This document shows, piece by piece, positions 22,586 through 33,484 of a stretch of 64,000 nt of DNA (position 1 is the stretch's first letter; each line of letters starts with the position of its first letter). A program made the position numbers and the translations under genes. The notes beneath the pieces are model-generated. The model was given only the letters and a program-made list of their open reading frames with translations, searched no databases and was not told the DNA's origin. Source of the DNA: Knufia peltigerae (Eukaryota; Ascomycota; Eurotiomycetes; Chaetothyriales; Trichomeriaceae); assembly GCA_030247855.1 (NCBI GenBank), contig JAPDRN010000033.1, positions 1-64,000 on the forward strand, given 5' to 3'.

Positions 22586-24133
22586 ATGCCTCGTGGGCCT
22601 TTACGGCGGTCCGCCAGCATCACAGATCTTCGCTTTACTCTACGACGAGTCTTTGGGAAAGAGTCATTCCGGCCGCTGCAAGAAGAGGTCATCGCCGCCG
22701 TGCTCGAAGGCAACGATGTCTTTCTTTGCGCCGCAACTTCGTTCGGCAAATCACTCTGCTACCAACTCCCTGCCGTGGTGTCTCTTGGTGTGACCGTGGT
22801 GATTTCACCTCTTCTTGCTCTGATGACCAACCAAGTTCAAGCGGCTAGAGGTTTGGGGATCAAGGTCGAATGCATCAACGGGAGAACTCCGTACCAGGAA
22901 AGGGTGCGCATCGAGACCGACTTGCTCTGCGGCCATCCGTCCACCAAGCTGCTCTATGTCACTCCGGAGCTTTGCGCCACCAACCATTTCCGCGATCTTA
23001 TCACGAAAATCCACCGACAAGGACAGCTCGTGCGTATCGCTATTGACGAGGCACACTGTATCAGTGAATGGGGACACGATTTCCGTCCCGCGTACAAAGA
23101 TCTGATATGGCTGAAGGCGAGCCTCAACTGTCCGACGGTGCCCGTCATGGCGGTGACCGCCACGGCAACTCCACAGGTCCGCGAAGACATTTTCAAGTTT
23201 CTCGGCCTTGTTAAGACCAAGACCAAGACCTTCTCGACGTCTACTGCACGGCCAAACATCCATTATGAAGTGCAGTACTTTTCCGAGTCGAATCCGGAAA
23301 ATGGCGACGACGATGTCTTTCCGTACCTTCTTTCCAGGCTCAATTTCATGCACCGAAGACGCGTGTTGAGACTGCAGTGTCTACGGGAACAAGACCCCAC
23401 GGCGGTCATGGCTCCTATAACAGGCATCATCTACGTCTCCTACCGCGCCACAGCAGACAGCTTAGCTTCAAAGCTTTCCGATGCCGGGGTCCGGGCTCAA
23501 TCGTACCACGCCGGGTTAGAGGACATTCAACGGCAAAAAGTACAGACGTCTTTTTTAAGGTTCGCCACAGAAGACCCTCGATTGTTATTCCAACAGCAGT
23601 CTAGACCAGGAGAAGGTGGCAACGACATGATGTCTTCCTCCTTCAACATCATGTGCGCCACCACCGCGTTCGGCATGGGCATCGATATCCCCACGATCCG
23701 GTTTGTCATCCACTATGGCCTACCTCGAGGCATGGAGTCCTTTTCTCAAGAGTCGGGCCGCGCAGGACGAGACAACAAGGCAGCGTCAAGCGTCATCTTG
23801 TACACGCGAGAAGAGAAGGAGCGCAGCGAGTTTCGAGCGAGGAGTGACGCGAACAGAGAAAAGAGTAAAGCCAAGGCCGAATCCAGGTTGCGGTCCCTGC
23901 AGAGCGTGATCACGTTTTGTGAAAACACTTCGGTCTGCAGGCACGATTTGTTGTCGAGGTATTTTGGTGGCGATGGTGGCGCGGGATCGTCAGCAGAGTG
24001 CCGATGGGCCTGTGACGTGTGCAAGGAAGGTCCGACGAAGCTGAAGAGGCGAAAGGAAAAGGGGCTGGCGACCGAACACGAGGCCTTTGAATTCACTCAG
24101 AGGCAAGGGGTGCAGGATTACGAGTACGAGTAA
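22586..24133 (+). CDS. Short RecQ-family DNA helicase
   Basis: A single exon encodes 515 residues. It has the Q-motif region FRPLQEEVI, Walker A TSFGKS (54-56 for GKS), DEAH box at 154-157 (IDEAHCISEWGHDFRP, diagnostic of RecQ), the TATAT motif III, TTAFGMGID and SGRAGRD. A Cys-rich patch after residue 430 (C-x5-C ... C-x3-C-x2-C) resembles the RecQ zinc-binding domain. The winged-helix and HRDC domains of Sgs1/QDE3 are absent, so it is a compact RecQ of the core-plus-zinc type. RecQ enzymes unwind DNA 3'-5' in recombination and replication-fork repair. It ends convergently with the RNA helicase gene 214 bases away. The last codons, TAC GAG TAC GAG TAA, overlap the TACGAGTA motif. Confidence 0.9.
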   Translation: MPRGPLRRSASITDLRFTLRRVFGKESFRPLQEEVIAAVLEGNDVFLCAATSFGKSLCYQLPAVVSLGVTVVISPLLALMTNQVQAARGLGIKVECINGRTPYQERVRIETDLLCGHPSTKLLYVTPELCATNHFRDLITKIHRQGQLVRIAIDEAHCISEWGHDFRPAYKDLIWLKASLNCPTVPVMAVTATATPQVREDIFKFLGLVKTKTKTFSTSTARPNIHYEVQYFSESNPENGDDDVFPYLLSRLNFMHRRRVLRLQCLREQDPTAVMAPITGIIYVSYRATADSLASKLSDAGVRAQSYHAGLEDIQRQKVQTSFLRFATEDPRLLFQQQSRPGEGGNDMMSSSFNIMCATTAFGMGIDIPTIRFVIHYGLPRGMESFSQESGRAGRDNKAASSVILYTREEKERSEFRARSDANREKSKAKAESRLRSLQSVITFCENTSVCRHDLLSRYFGGDGGAGSSAECRWACDVCKEGPTKLKRRKEKGLATEHEAFEFTQRQGVQDYEYE

Positions 24134-24346
24134 CGAACATTACGAAGAGAGAAAAAGTAAAAGGAAGAAAGGATTGCATTGCATTTGATACCCCGGCCCA
24201 TGGAGAACCACACAATACAGAGAATAGGAATAGCACATCATCCCCTTAGAAAAGCAAAGAAACGGTAGAGTGGAAAAGTGCGTCCTGAGCAATGTGGATG
24301 TTGTACATCAGTTTGCATTTGTACAGATTCTCAAGGTCGACCACAC

Positions 24347-26418
24347 CTATTTGATATTATAGTATCCTCCCGAATAGTCAACCAACCACTGTTTCTCTAC
24401 TTTGCTTATGTCCTTGATGTATACCTTGTCGCCGGTCTCGAGGAGGTCATGAAAGATGACGTATTCCGCCTTTCGATTGAACATCAGACTCGTCGGGTGT
24501 GCGTGCATGGTGACATTGCCCGAGACGGACCTGAAACTGCCGTCCGGCAGCATCTTTGCGGCGTTGGCGAAGAATCCTGCCACCAAACACTTGACGATTG
24601 CCGTTGGCTTGTCGGCTTGTCGGCTTGGCTGGGCGGCGGTAGTTGATAGGTGAGGCTGGCTGGCGGCGGTCGTAGAAGAGCTCTCCTCAAGTTTCACGCC
24701 CAGGCGCTCCAGATAACGTCTCAGCTGGTTCCGGATGCTCACGGCGCGCTGCATGGATTTGAAATTGACGTGGTGGTCGTGACACCAACGAGCTTCTTTC
24801 TTTCCCTTGGTGACGAAGGCCTGGTAGACGTTCAACAGCGTGAGGTGGTCCCCTTCTTCGGCCGCGAATTTGCGGCGCGAGAGGTCCATGGCTTTCTTTT
24901 CGCCGCTGTGGTGGAACCACACGTTTCCCTGCAGGGAAGTCATGGCTGCTATCGTCAGCATTTCGCTCTGGCAGTTGAACCGAAAGTCGGAGGACGCGAG
25001 AAGTGACTTGGCCATCATGGGCGGGATGGCCAGTTCCGCCATGCGCGTGCCCAGGGGTGAAGTGAGCTTGGCGTAGTCGTCGACCGCGCCGAGGGAGTAG
25101 AGCAGATCGAACGCGCGAACCAGAAGTTGTGACGGCGGTGGAGATATAAAATCGAATCGGACTATGTTGTCAATGCCCAGAGCCTTGAGCTGTAGCACCA
25201 TCGGGGCGAGATTCGAACGCTGGATTTCCGGAGGGGTTGTGGCGGGAAGCGCCTCGTAAGACTGTTGGGTGTACAGTCGAAAGCATTTTCCGGGTTGAGT
25301 TCTTCCTGCACGTCCCGCCCGTTGGATGGCCGAAGCTTTTGATAATGAGAATGGTGTCAGAGTGTCAATATTCGTGGTAGGGTTGAAGGATCGGAGTTTG
25401 ACGAAGCCACAGTCCACAACGTACACTACGCCAGAGACGGTCACAGAGGCTTCTGCGATGTTGGTGCTGAGGATGACTTTGCGGGTATTTTCCGCTGCCT
25501 CCGAGAAGACGTACATCTGATCATCTGTGCTGAGGCCGGCATATAACGGTAATGGCTGGAGAGCTTGTGCGTTAGGATGGAGGGTCGCTGCAAGTTCAGA
25601 TAATTTCTGCATGGCAGTTTCAATTTCTTCTCTGCCGGTAAGGAAGACGAGGATGTCGCCAGGACCTTCTTGCTGATGTATTGTGAAGGCTGTTTGGACC
25701 GCCTTCTCCACATAGTCATCCGTCGGTTGGTCTAGATAGAGAATGTCGACCGGGTACGTACGACCTTCAATGCTGACGATTCGACATTGGTTGTCGGATT
25801 CGCCTTCATGCTTGAAGAACTCAAAAAATCGTTCGGCTTCGAGCGTGGCACTGCTGACGATGATTCGTAGTTCTGGCCGTCGCTTCTTGATCTTCTTCAA
25901 CAACCCGAGTAGAATATCCGAGCTCAAAGATCTTTCATGGGCTTCGTCTACCATGATGACAGAATACCTTGTCAACAGAGGATCGACGAGAGCTTCTCTG
26001 AGTAGCATGCCGTCGGTGAGGAATTTGATCTTCGTCCGTGACGAGGTGACATCCTCGAAACGTATAGAATACCCGACTTCCTCGCCGACCTGGCATCTCA
26101 TCTCCTCTGCAACTCGAGTCGCTACGGTGGTAACGGCAACTCTACGGGGCTACAAAAACCTGTCAAATACACTCCGCTCGTTAAATTGATCAACTTACCC
26201 ACCTGAGTGACTGCAATACATTTCCCGTCGGCGCACCATCCTGACTGCTCGAGAAACTGAGGCAGCTGAGTAGTCTTTCCACTACCTGTCTGTCCGATGA
26301 TCACAGTAACTTGGTGGGTCTCGACCGTGTAGAGTAGGCTGACTTTATGTCTCGCAATAGGCAATAGAGCCGATGGTTTGTAAAGCGCCGGGATGAAAGA
26401 CAAGTCAAAGTCTGTCAT
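24347..26418 (-). CDS. DHX35: DEAH-box RNA helicase, DHX35-like
   Basis: Exons 26418-26203 and 26149-24347 join in frame (AVTQ-PRRVAVTT) to 672 residues. Motifs run in order: GQTGSGKTTQLPQFL (Walker A), TQPRRVA (Ia), DEAH in VDEAHERSL, SAT, LVFLTGREEIE, STNIAEASVT and QRAGRAGR (VI), followed by the winged-helix/HA2 region and an OB-fold (VSGNVTMHAHPTSLMF). The short N-terminus with KPSALLPIARHK before Walker A and the overall length match DHX35, a spliceosome-associated (C complex) helicase. An upstream in-frame ATG at 26565 would add 49 residues that are unlike the family, so I prefer 26418. It converges on the RecQ gene and diverges from the CUE gene. Confidence 0.9.
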
Positions 26419-26753
26419 ATCTGGTGCCCTGCTTGCAATATCATGATCGAGGGTCTGGTAGATGAGGCTGTCAAACAAATCGTAAATCACGAATCGCAAA
26501 CCTGAATTAGCACAGCCATCCTCATTACTGCGCCACAGTCTCTTCCGCCACAACAACGTCACCATGCCAAGAACATTAAACAAGAAGGTCTGGCGAACAG
26601 GGACCCGAGCGCAATCATATGCCCCGTTTCAAGAACTCCGTTGCCTGACAACAGTCAACAATATTGCAGCACACAACGCAGGTTGACAAAAGGACTTTTT
26701 ATCTACAGCATAGTCAAATTCAACTGATTGGATATACTAGCACCCTAGCCATA
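26419..26753. promoter_or_regulatory. Divergent promoter, DHX35-like / Cue5-like
   Basis: This interval of about 335 bases separates the two starts. If the DHX35-like gene begins at 26565 the promoter shrinks to under 190 bases. No specific operator is visible. Confidence 0.4.
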
Positions 26754-28154
26754 ATGGCCAACAACGAAACTGTAAGTTCTTGAGCTCCCCCAGGGCACGC
26801 TCAACGCTAAGGTTATCCTCAGGGTTCGCCAGTATCTCCATTGAAAGCAAATGATGGACCTCCTGAGTCTCCTACAACAGCCCGTCCCCTGGACTTTGAC
26901 AGCGACCAAGAGACAGGCACCATATCAACTCCCACGAAGACGTCCAAGCCAGAAACTCTCCCTACTCTACCTCCCAAAGATGACCCAGCACCACCCGCAA
27001 AGCCTCCCCGACCAGTGAGTCCCAGAGAACAAGCGGAAACCACCTTGAAAGAAGCCTTTCCATCCATTGATGCCAATGTGGTGCGTGCCGTTCTTTCGGC
27101 AAGCGGAGGAAACATAGAGCCCGCTTTCAATGCCCTCCTGGGCATGTCAGACCCAGAATCACAACGAGAACCTGAACCACCTGCCCGACCTCCTCGACCC
27201 ACTGTCCAGCCACTTTCTTCCACGCAGATGAGTCAAATGGAGGCAGATGAACTTTATGCACGACAACTAGCAGAGCATTATGAAGGTGCAGATAGACAGC
27301 AGAGAGGACGTCGTGAATCTGGAGGACGATACAATGAGCACCTGCAAGGCTCACGGGTTGGACGTCCAGGTGCAAGTCCGAACTCGGATGATGTTCCATG
27401 GCGGAGTTTTATTGATGGTAAGCTGTCGCTGCCGGTGACTTATCATGTTTCCAAAAGCTGACGCATATCTCGATCAGATGACCTACCTGAAATCCGCGAC
27501 AATATCAAAAAAGGATTTATTGAGACTCAGACCACGGTCAACAAATGGTTGACGGCGTTCAAGAAGAAATTGGATGGAGAAGATGACGATGCCACATTTG
27601 CTGGACAATCAGAACAACCTCCGCCAATGCCCCCACGGCGCAGTGGAGATATGCGTCGAAGTGCCGACTTGCAGCGGTATGATGCAGACATGCAGCCCAT
27701 TGGCGACGATTTTTCAAAATTGGAGCTTCGAGATGGTGAAGCACCACCTCGCACGTCAAGCCGACCGTTAGCCAACCCGAACCTATTTAAATCCAACGAA
27801 AGACGTCCATCGCCAGGATCGACGCGCAAGGTATCATTTCAAGATGGGCCACCTGAGGAGATTAGAGATATGTACTCTGCTTCTCCCAAACCAGGCAACA
27901 TGACCAGCACAACTACCGCTCCAGGATCAGGAGGCAAGACTAGCAAATGGCAACCTTTGACTAGTATAGATCCCAGCCCTGTGGCTGACAATGATCCATT
28001 TAGTCTGGGGGATAGTGACGAGGAGAAGGATGCGAAACCAATCACGTTGAAAGACGATGAAGCCCCCAAGGATGATGCCAAGGGCGAGGATGAGCAAGTC
28101 AAGAAAGCTACCGATGAGGCTATGAAGGAGAGTATAGGCGGTGAAAGTAAGTGA
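26754..28154 (+). CDS. CUE5: CUE-domain autophagy adaptor, Cue5-like
   Basis: Exons 26754-26771 (only six codons), 26823-27417 and 27478-28154 join in frame to 429 residues. A CUE ubiquitin-binding domain lies at about 77-116 (TLKEAFPSIDANVVRAVLSASGGNIEPAFNALLGM, given in parts: FP and the LL near its end are the key residues). It is surrounded by Pro-rich linkers (PPAKPPRP). Near the C-terminus SKWQPLT (W362-L365) fits a W-x-x-L Atg8-interacting motif, followed by an acidic Ser/Asp stretch. Yeast Cue5 joins ubiquitinated aggregates to Atg8 for autophagy and has the same order of parts. Acidic and basic charge blocks fill the tail. Confidence 0.88.
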
Positions 28155-28852
28155 GATACAAATCCAAGGGGAGGCATCGGGTCAATCGATCAGTTATTGA
28201 GTCATGCAAAGATTGCAAAGATTGTTCTCTACTGGACTATAGTGGTGGATCAACTCGTTGTAATGATTCCAACGAAATGTAGCTTGTGTAGAGCACCTCA
28301 GATCAGGCTTGACATTGAATTACAAGCCTCGGCTTTACAGTGGACCGAGTATGTCGATATGCTTGACTTGGACGGGGCTATTTTATATTGTTTAACTTGT
28401 TACATGCTCCGTACGTACCTAGGTATCTACAGTATAGGTAAGGTTAGGGGTCCTTAATGGATACCTGTAAACAGTTGTGAGTGACTTTCTTGATCGGCTT
28501 GTTCGCCGTGTGAGGGGGGAAAATCGAAAACGTGGGGGGCTTCTTTTGTGTAAATAATGTATGACATCGGTCATTTGGCCGGGCTCTACGGTAGTAGAAA
28601 AGGACATGAAATGAAACTAGATACCTAGCAAGTATTAGTACAAGAGGACGGTTCAGTAGAAGAGATGAATGGAATCTGAATATTGCCTTGGATACAAATG
28701 ACAGTAAGACTGGCCAGTCATGCACGAGGTGAACTGGCTTTTTCTTTGTTTTTTTTTAGTTAGTTGTGTAAAATGCATATGCAAAATCACCCAACCGTCA
28801 TCCTCGGCAACTTCGGCTCTCACTCTTCTCGTCTTCATCTTCATCTTCATCT
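28155..28852. other. Convergent intergenic spacer
   Basis: No gene is recognised. The sequence is AT-rich and includes a poly-T tract on the plus strand near 28747-28758. A (TCATCT)-like run at 28830-28855 begins just before the stop codon of the dehydrogenase gene. Confidence 0.5.
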
Positions 28853-29827
28853 TCATTCTGATTCCCACTTTTCCTGTTCGGCCATGAAATTCATGTACTC
28901 CTTGACCGCATCCTCGAAACCGGTGGGTTGTCTGAACCCGAGACTCAGGGCCAGGGTGTTGTCGTAGTTGTAGGCCCAAGAGTACAGGATTCGAGCCTGA
29001 AACTCGTCGTGTTCTTCACGGACGTACCGCAGTTTGTCCTTGCCGGCGACCTTGGCCAGGGCGTCCAACATTTGTTGGATCGTCACGCAGATGCCCGGCG
29101 CGTTGACGACGCGCTTGTGTCTGGGGAGCGCGCCGCCGTCGAGGGTCAAGGCGTGGACCAGGTTGGAGATGAGGGTGTTTGGTGAACAGACGTTGCTGGG
29201 GAAGTTCCTGTCCTCGACCGGCACGACACATTCCTTCCCGGCCAGGGGTTCCCGGATGATGCCCGAGATGAAGGCGCTCGCCGCCGGTGCGGGTTTCCCC
29301 GGCCTCACCGAGATGGTGGGGAATCGCAGCGTGACGGCGTCGATGAACCCCTTGCGGTTCATGTCGTTGATCAAGGTCTCGCACATGAGCTTGGCCGCTC
29401 CGTACGACCCTTCCGGGGTCGGCAGGACCGACTCGGTGATGACGTCCGGCAAAGGTCGACCGTAGACCGCCTGGCTCGACGCGTAGATGACCCTCAACCC
29501 CGGCCGGACGTGACGGATCGTCTCGAGCAACAACCTCGTGCTTTCCAGGTTGACGTTCATCCCGAGGTCGTAGTTCGCCTCGCTCCCCGAGGACATGATC
29601 CCGTGGAAGATGTAGACGGCGTCGAGGTCGGGGGTGATGACGCTGGCCCCGCGGTCCTTCAACAGGTCCGCCTTGACGCACGTGGCGTTTCGAGGGTTTT
29701 TGGATCCTTTCGGGACGGGGACGTCGACGATGTCGGTCAGGACGACCTTGTGGTCAGGGTTGGACAAAAGTTCTCGCGCCAGGAATTGTCCCAAAAACCC
29801 TCCGGCGCCGGTGATGAGAATCTTCAT
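28853..29827 (-). CDS. NAD-dependent epimerase/dehydratase, DenD-like
   Basis: A single exon encodes 324 residues. The N-terminal Rossmann motif GAGGFLG is at 7-13, the catalytic Y-x3-K is at Tyr142/Lys146 (SYGAAK), and the serine comes from YASSQAVYG. This is the extended short-chain dehydrogenase layout. SYGAAKLMCE, a T-LRFPTISVRPGKPAPAASAF segment and a GFRQPTGFEDAVKEY end match the D-erythronate dehydrogenase (DenD)-like group, which oxidises four-carbon sugar acids. The exact substrate is inferred. Codons are strongly G/C-ending, unlike the flanking spacers. The 5' leader contains a (TG)n tract. Confidence 0.83.
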   Translation of the reverse strand: MKILITGAGGFLGQFLARELLSNPDHKVVLTDIVDVPVPKGSKNPRNATCVKADLLKDRGASVITPDLDAVYIFHGIMSSGSEANYDLGMNVNLESTRLLLETIRHVRPGLRVIYASSQAVYGRPLPDVITESVLPTPEGSYGAAKLMCETLINDMNRKGFIDAVTLRFPTISVRPGKPAPAASAFISGIIREPLAGKECVVPVEDRNFPSNVCSPNTLISNLVHALTLDGGALPRHKRVVNAPGICVTIQQMLDALAKVAGKDKLRYVREEHDEFQARILYSWAYNYDNTLALSLGFRQPTGFEDAVKEYMNFMAEQEKWESE

Positions 29828-30570
29828 TTTGGGAATGTAGGTGTGTGATGGCGTGATGTGTATGTGTGTGTGTGTGTGCGTGTGTAATGTGTGATGAGCA
29901 GGTCGAGTAAATGGAGGTTTAGTATGTCGTTTCTTTTTTATTTTAAAGGCTTCGTTCCAAGTTCTACCGGATTTCCTACCGTCTCAACCAATTCATAGTT
30001 CTTTGTAAAGTTCAAATACGAAGTACAAACTCCCCTCAGTCGAGATGTTGGCGTCCCTCCACTTGGAGAATTGAAAATGGCATCGGAAGACATCGGTGGT
30101 TACTCCGTACGTCGGCTATTGAATTACTTTATGGAGTACTGAGGTAGGTCACCTTAACTCGGGTAAAGGAGGGTTACTACTGTACAGTAGGTTGGCGAAC
30201 ATTGAACAAGTCGCGTCGTGGAATGTGCAAAACATTGAATATCTTCACTCATCCTTCTCCGTATAATGACTGTGCTGTGCTGTACCTGAGGCAATTACTG
30301 TACTTTGTAAACCGTCACCAGTGCGACAAACATTTCAAAACTCTTTCCATTCCGTATATGCAAAAAGAACGCCTGCACCTTGGTATATATCCTCGTTCTA
30401 GAACCTCAATACGATGCTGGGGTATAAGTTTTATTCCTTCTTTTTGGGGCCTTTCAGGGTCTCTCGTGACCACACTTACTTCCCATACGCATACATACGT
30501 ACCATACATACCATCCATCCAACATTAACTGCGTACCCAAAGCGATCTTCCACTTCATCCAAGAGTCGTG
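29828..30570. other. Promoter of DenD-like gene and spacer
   Basis: It holds (TG)8 at 29863-29878 close to the start codon, TACTCCGTA at 30101-30109, and TGTACAGTA-like palindromic pieces near 30180. No gene is recognised. Confidence 0.5.
29863..29878. repeat. (TG)n microsatellite
   Basis: A TG dinucleotide run lies about 36 bases upstream of the dehydrogenase start codon on its non-template side. Confidence 0.8.
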
Positions 30571-32512
30571 TCACGATCCATACCCGATCCCACTGCCTTG
30601 ACCAGGTATACGGGCAGGTCGGCTCGCACTGGTTCCCCCCATCCTGGGTAGTTGTAGCGTATCGTCACTACTACTGCTGTGTCCTCCTCCCGTGTGGACA
30701 CTCCTGCTGCTGTTCGTCATGATGGTATTCCAAGGCCGCCTGCCCTCTTCCTCCTCCTCTCCATAAATCGACTCGGCGTCGGATCCAGCGGGAGATTCCA
30801 ACGATGACCCCGTCCCTAGACCATCATGTTCGTCTTCAAATTGTCGAGGGTTGATGATCGACGTCCGTTTTCGACCGACGGGGCTTATACTGGCGGAGGC
30901 GGCGGCGGCGGCCTGTTGCTGAGCCCTCATCCTAGCAGCCTTGACACTGCCACTCCGTGCCATCCTTCTGTCTTGTTCTTCATCGCCTGACGACGGAGGA
31001 TGCACGACCAGTCCGACATGATGAGGAGGCGGTGACCGGTATCCTTCTGCTGTTCTGGACATTCCAGGGTTCGGCAAAGCAGTGCGACTGTTGTTGTAGT
31101 TGTTTTCGCCGCGTCCGAATGATTCCATGGGCCAGTTCACATTGGGCCCCGGAGAGTTGGAGGAAAGACTTCGATCACGGTCCGATACGAACGGGTTCAT
31201 CGGCGTGTTGGACCCTGAGCCTCCCCCTCCTCCTCCTCCTCCTTCGCTGCGTTTATAGACCTGCATGGGGATCATCTTTTTGCCGTCACGGCTGGCTCTC
31301 AACTCAAAATGTTTCGTGTCTTCATGTTCAATGTCGTGCAAGAACCCTCTTTCTCTCGCGGGAGTGTCTACTACTTCTTCCCCTCCTCCTCCATAGGCAA
31401 CACCGATCCTCTCCACATCGACGGCGACGTCCACGCTGATTTGACCTTTTGTCTCCGAGGCCCAGGTTCCCTTGTTGCTTCGGCCGTAGTAATCCATTCG
31501 TTTACGAGAGTTCCGCGCGATGCTGTTGATGGAGTCCATGAAGAACCGGCGGAAAAAGGGCTTGAGGCCGGGGGCACTCGCCGCGAAAAGGGCCAGGTAG
31601 AGTTCGATCACACCCCAGATCCAGGTCACGTACAGCTCCCACGTGAAGTCATAGTCCACGTTGAGCAGGTTGTACAGCAGCACCGTCCGGATGGTCCCTG
31701 CGGCGACGGCCATGAACCCGAACGCGAACAAGACGTACAATGCAATCTTCTGTCTCGAAGGAAGGTCGAGATTGTACACCAACACCATGGGAAGTAAGGT
31801 GCTGTAGAGGTCCCCGAGCACACTCAACGCAGAAGATGCCGGCAGCGTGCTGCCTTCGGAGACGCAGTGGTATTTGTGCGTCGCGGCCCACACGGGGTTG
31901 AAGCTCTTCCAGTACGCGTGGAGAGGGTGGCAGAGCAGGAGGAGGGCGAGGCCAAAGGCCAAAAAGTACAGGATGTTGTAGACGATGCCGATCCAGGTCG
32001 CGATCAGGAAGGCCTTGCTGAACTTGACGCTGAGTCGGCGGTAGAACAAGAGGACGCTGACCTTGATCAGGCTGATGGCCACGATGTAGCACCACAGGCT
32101 GATCCAGATGTTGAGTCGCGACCCGACAAAGGTGTCGACCTCGATGTCCCAGACGTGTCGACCGGTGTGGTAGACTTTGTTGCTGACGATGACCAAGACG
32201 CACAGTGTGATGATGACACACAGGGCCAAAACCACGAGGAGGTCGTCCAGGCCCGGTGCTTTTGTGATGAAGAGTCGAGAGTAGACTCGTGCCGCGACAA
32301 TGACGAGACCGATGACGGAGAATATGATGCATATGTATTCCAGAGCAGGCCCCCTGGTGGCGGGATCAACATAGTTCGGTTTGGGCCATGTCGCAATGAC
32401 CGACGGAGGGGCTGAAAGACCAGTCAGTATATAGAACAGTGATGGGGAAGAAGAATGATTTCAGGTGTACTCCGTAGATTAGGTGGCACTCACGATGTAA
32501 AGTATCGACCAT
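30571..32512 (-). CDS. Fungal rhodopsin-like/PTH11-type membrane protein
   Basis: Exons 32512-32494 and 32411-30571 join in frame (MVDTLH-PPPSVIATWPKPNYV) to 619 residues. Seven hydrophobic segments fill the first 290 residues, with RGPALEY, the GLDDLL loop, RLNIWISLWCY, KVSVLLFYRR and YVTWIWGVIELYLALFAASAPGLKP. These are the marks of the SAT5/rhodopsin_fungal family seen in many fungal plasma-membrane proteins. A long cytoplasmic tail of about 300 residues follows, with a Gly8 run, Ser/Pro-rich parts, a Gln/Ala run and an acidic EEEEE patch. It lacks an N-terminal CFEM domain. A role as a surface sensor is inference. Confidence 0.88.
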
Positions 32513-33324
32513 CTTGGTTCGTGTATATATGTATAAGTTGTGGCCGCGCAGATATGATCAAATGTGTCTCGTGACGAGGTGCCAGCCCTCGAAAAAAACC
32601 ATGTGCATGTACTTCTCAAAATTGCATAGTTGAACGAAGGAAACATGCGCCGCGTATGGTTGCTTGAGCCGACAGCGCTGTGTTCACTGCTTCATAGTCC
32701 TACTGGCATGCCGAGCGCGCCGTGGAGCAAACAACCAAAAAAAAGGCTTGTATTGTAGTAGCCCCCAAAGTTCAAGTTCGTGTACGCGGAGTATAACAAG
32801 CTTTGATAAAGTTCGTGTACAGTACGGACATAGAGAGAGAAGAGGTATAGTAAAGAGACCAGTCACAGAGAGAGGGAGAATAATGGGGGCGAACGCCACG
32901 ACGACGACGACGGGGCTGGCTTCGAAGATATCTTTCTAGACTTGAAATCAGACCATGGGAAGCCTCAAAGCAAGCAAAAGCAAAAGGCAAGGGTGGGTTG
33001 AGAGAGATGACCATGTCCAGGAACCGTCCATCTAGGACTACACGAATTGCCCTTGTCTCCTGCAATAAGGCGATCCTTCTGAAGAGAAAATGATGCCGAC
33101 CGCCCGTTTTTGCTACCTAGTTAGACAAGTACACTATGAGGTGACTTGAAGGGAGCGGAGCCTTTGGTTTGGTGTGTTGTTGATGTTGAGTGGTTCTATT
33201 TTTCCCGGCTTTGAGGGTTCAGGGGCTTCATGGTCCACCATAAGCAAAAGACTCCCACTAACTACTCGGAGAGAGAAGACGCGCAGCCACGAGAGGATCC
33301 ATTCCATGGATTGCAGAAATTTGT

Positions 33325-33340
33325 TACTCCGTACTCCGTA
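33325..33340. repeat. Overlapping double TACTCCGTA motif
   Basis: TACTCCGTACTCCGTA holds two copies of the 9-mer sharing their end TA. It is the only tandem among the 20 copies in the window. Confidence 0.9.
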
Positions 33341-33439
33341 AAAGTCGCTGTTGTTCCTGGGACCTGCAGGGCATCGACACACACCGGCAAAATCATGACT
33401 GGTTGAATTGACGAAGCTAAGCTAGGGTCGCGGGGAAAC

Positions 33440-33440
<1 letters not shown>

Positions 33441-33478
<38 letters not shown>

Positions 33479-33484
33479 GGGGGG
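33441..33484. repeat. (TG)12(AG)nGn compound microsatellite
   Basis: A TG tract (33441-33464) runs into an AG tract and then a G run. It is non-coding. Confidence 0.9.

Noticed and set aside
26819..27223. 134-codon antisense ORF over the CUE gene
   Set aside because: It overlaps the conserved CUE-domain exon and is a Gly/Ser-rich shadow.
28970..29690. Long plus- and minus-strand alternative frames across the DenD-like gene
   Set aside because: They are shadows caused by G/C-rich third positions. Only the annotated frame has Rossmann and Y-x3-K motifs.
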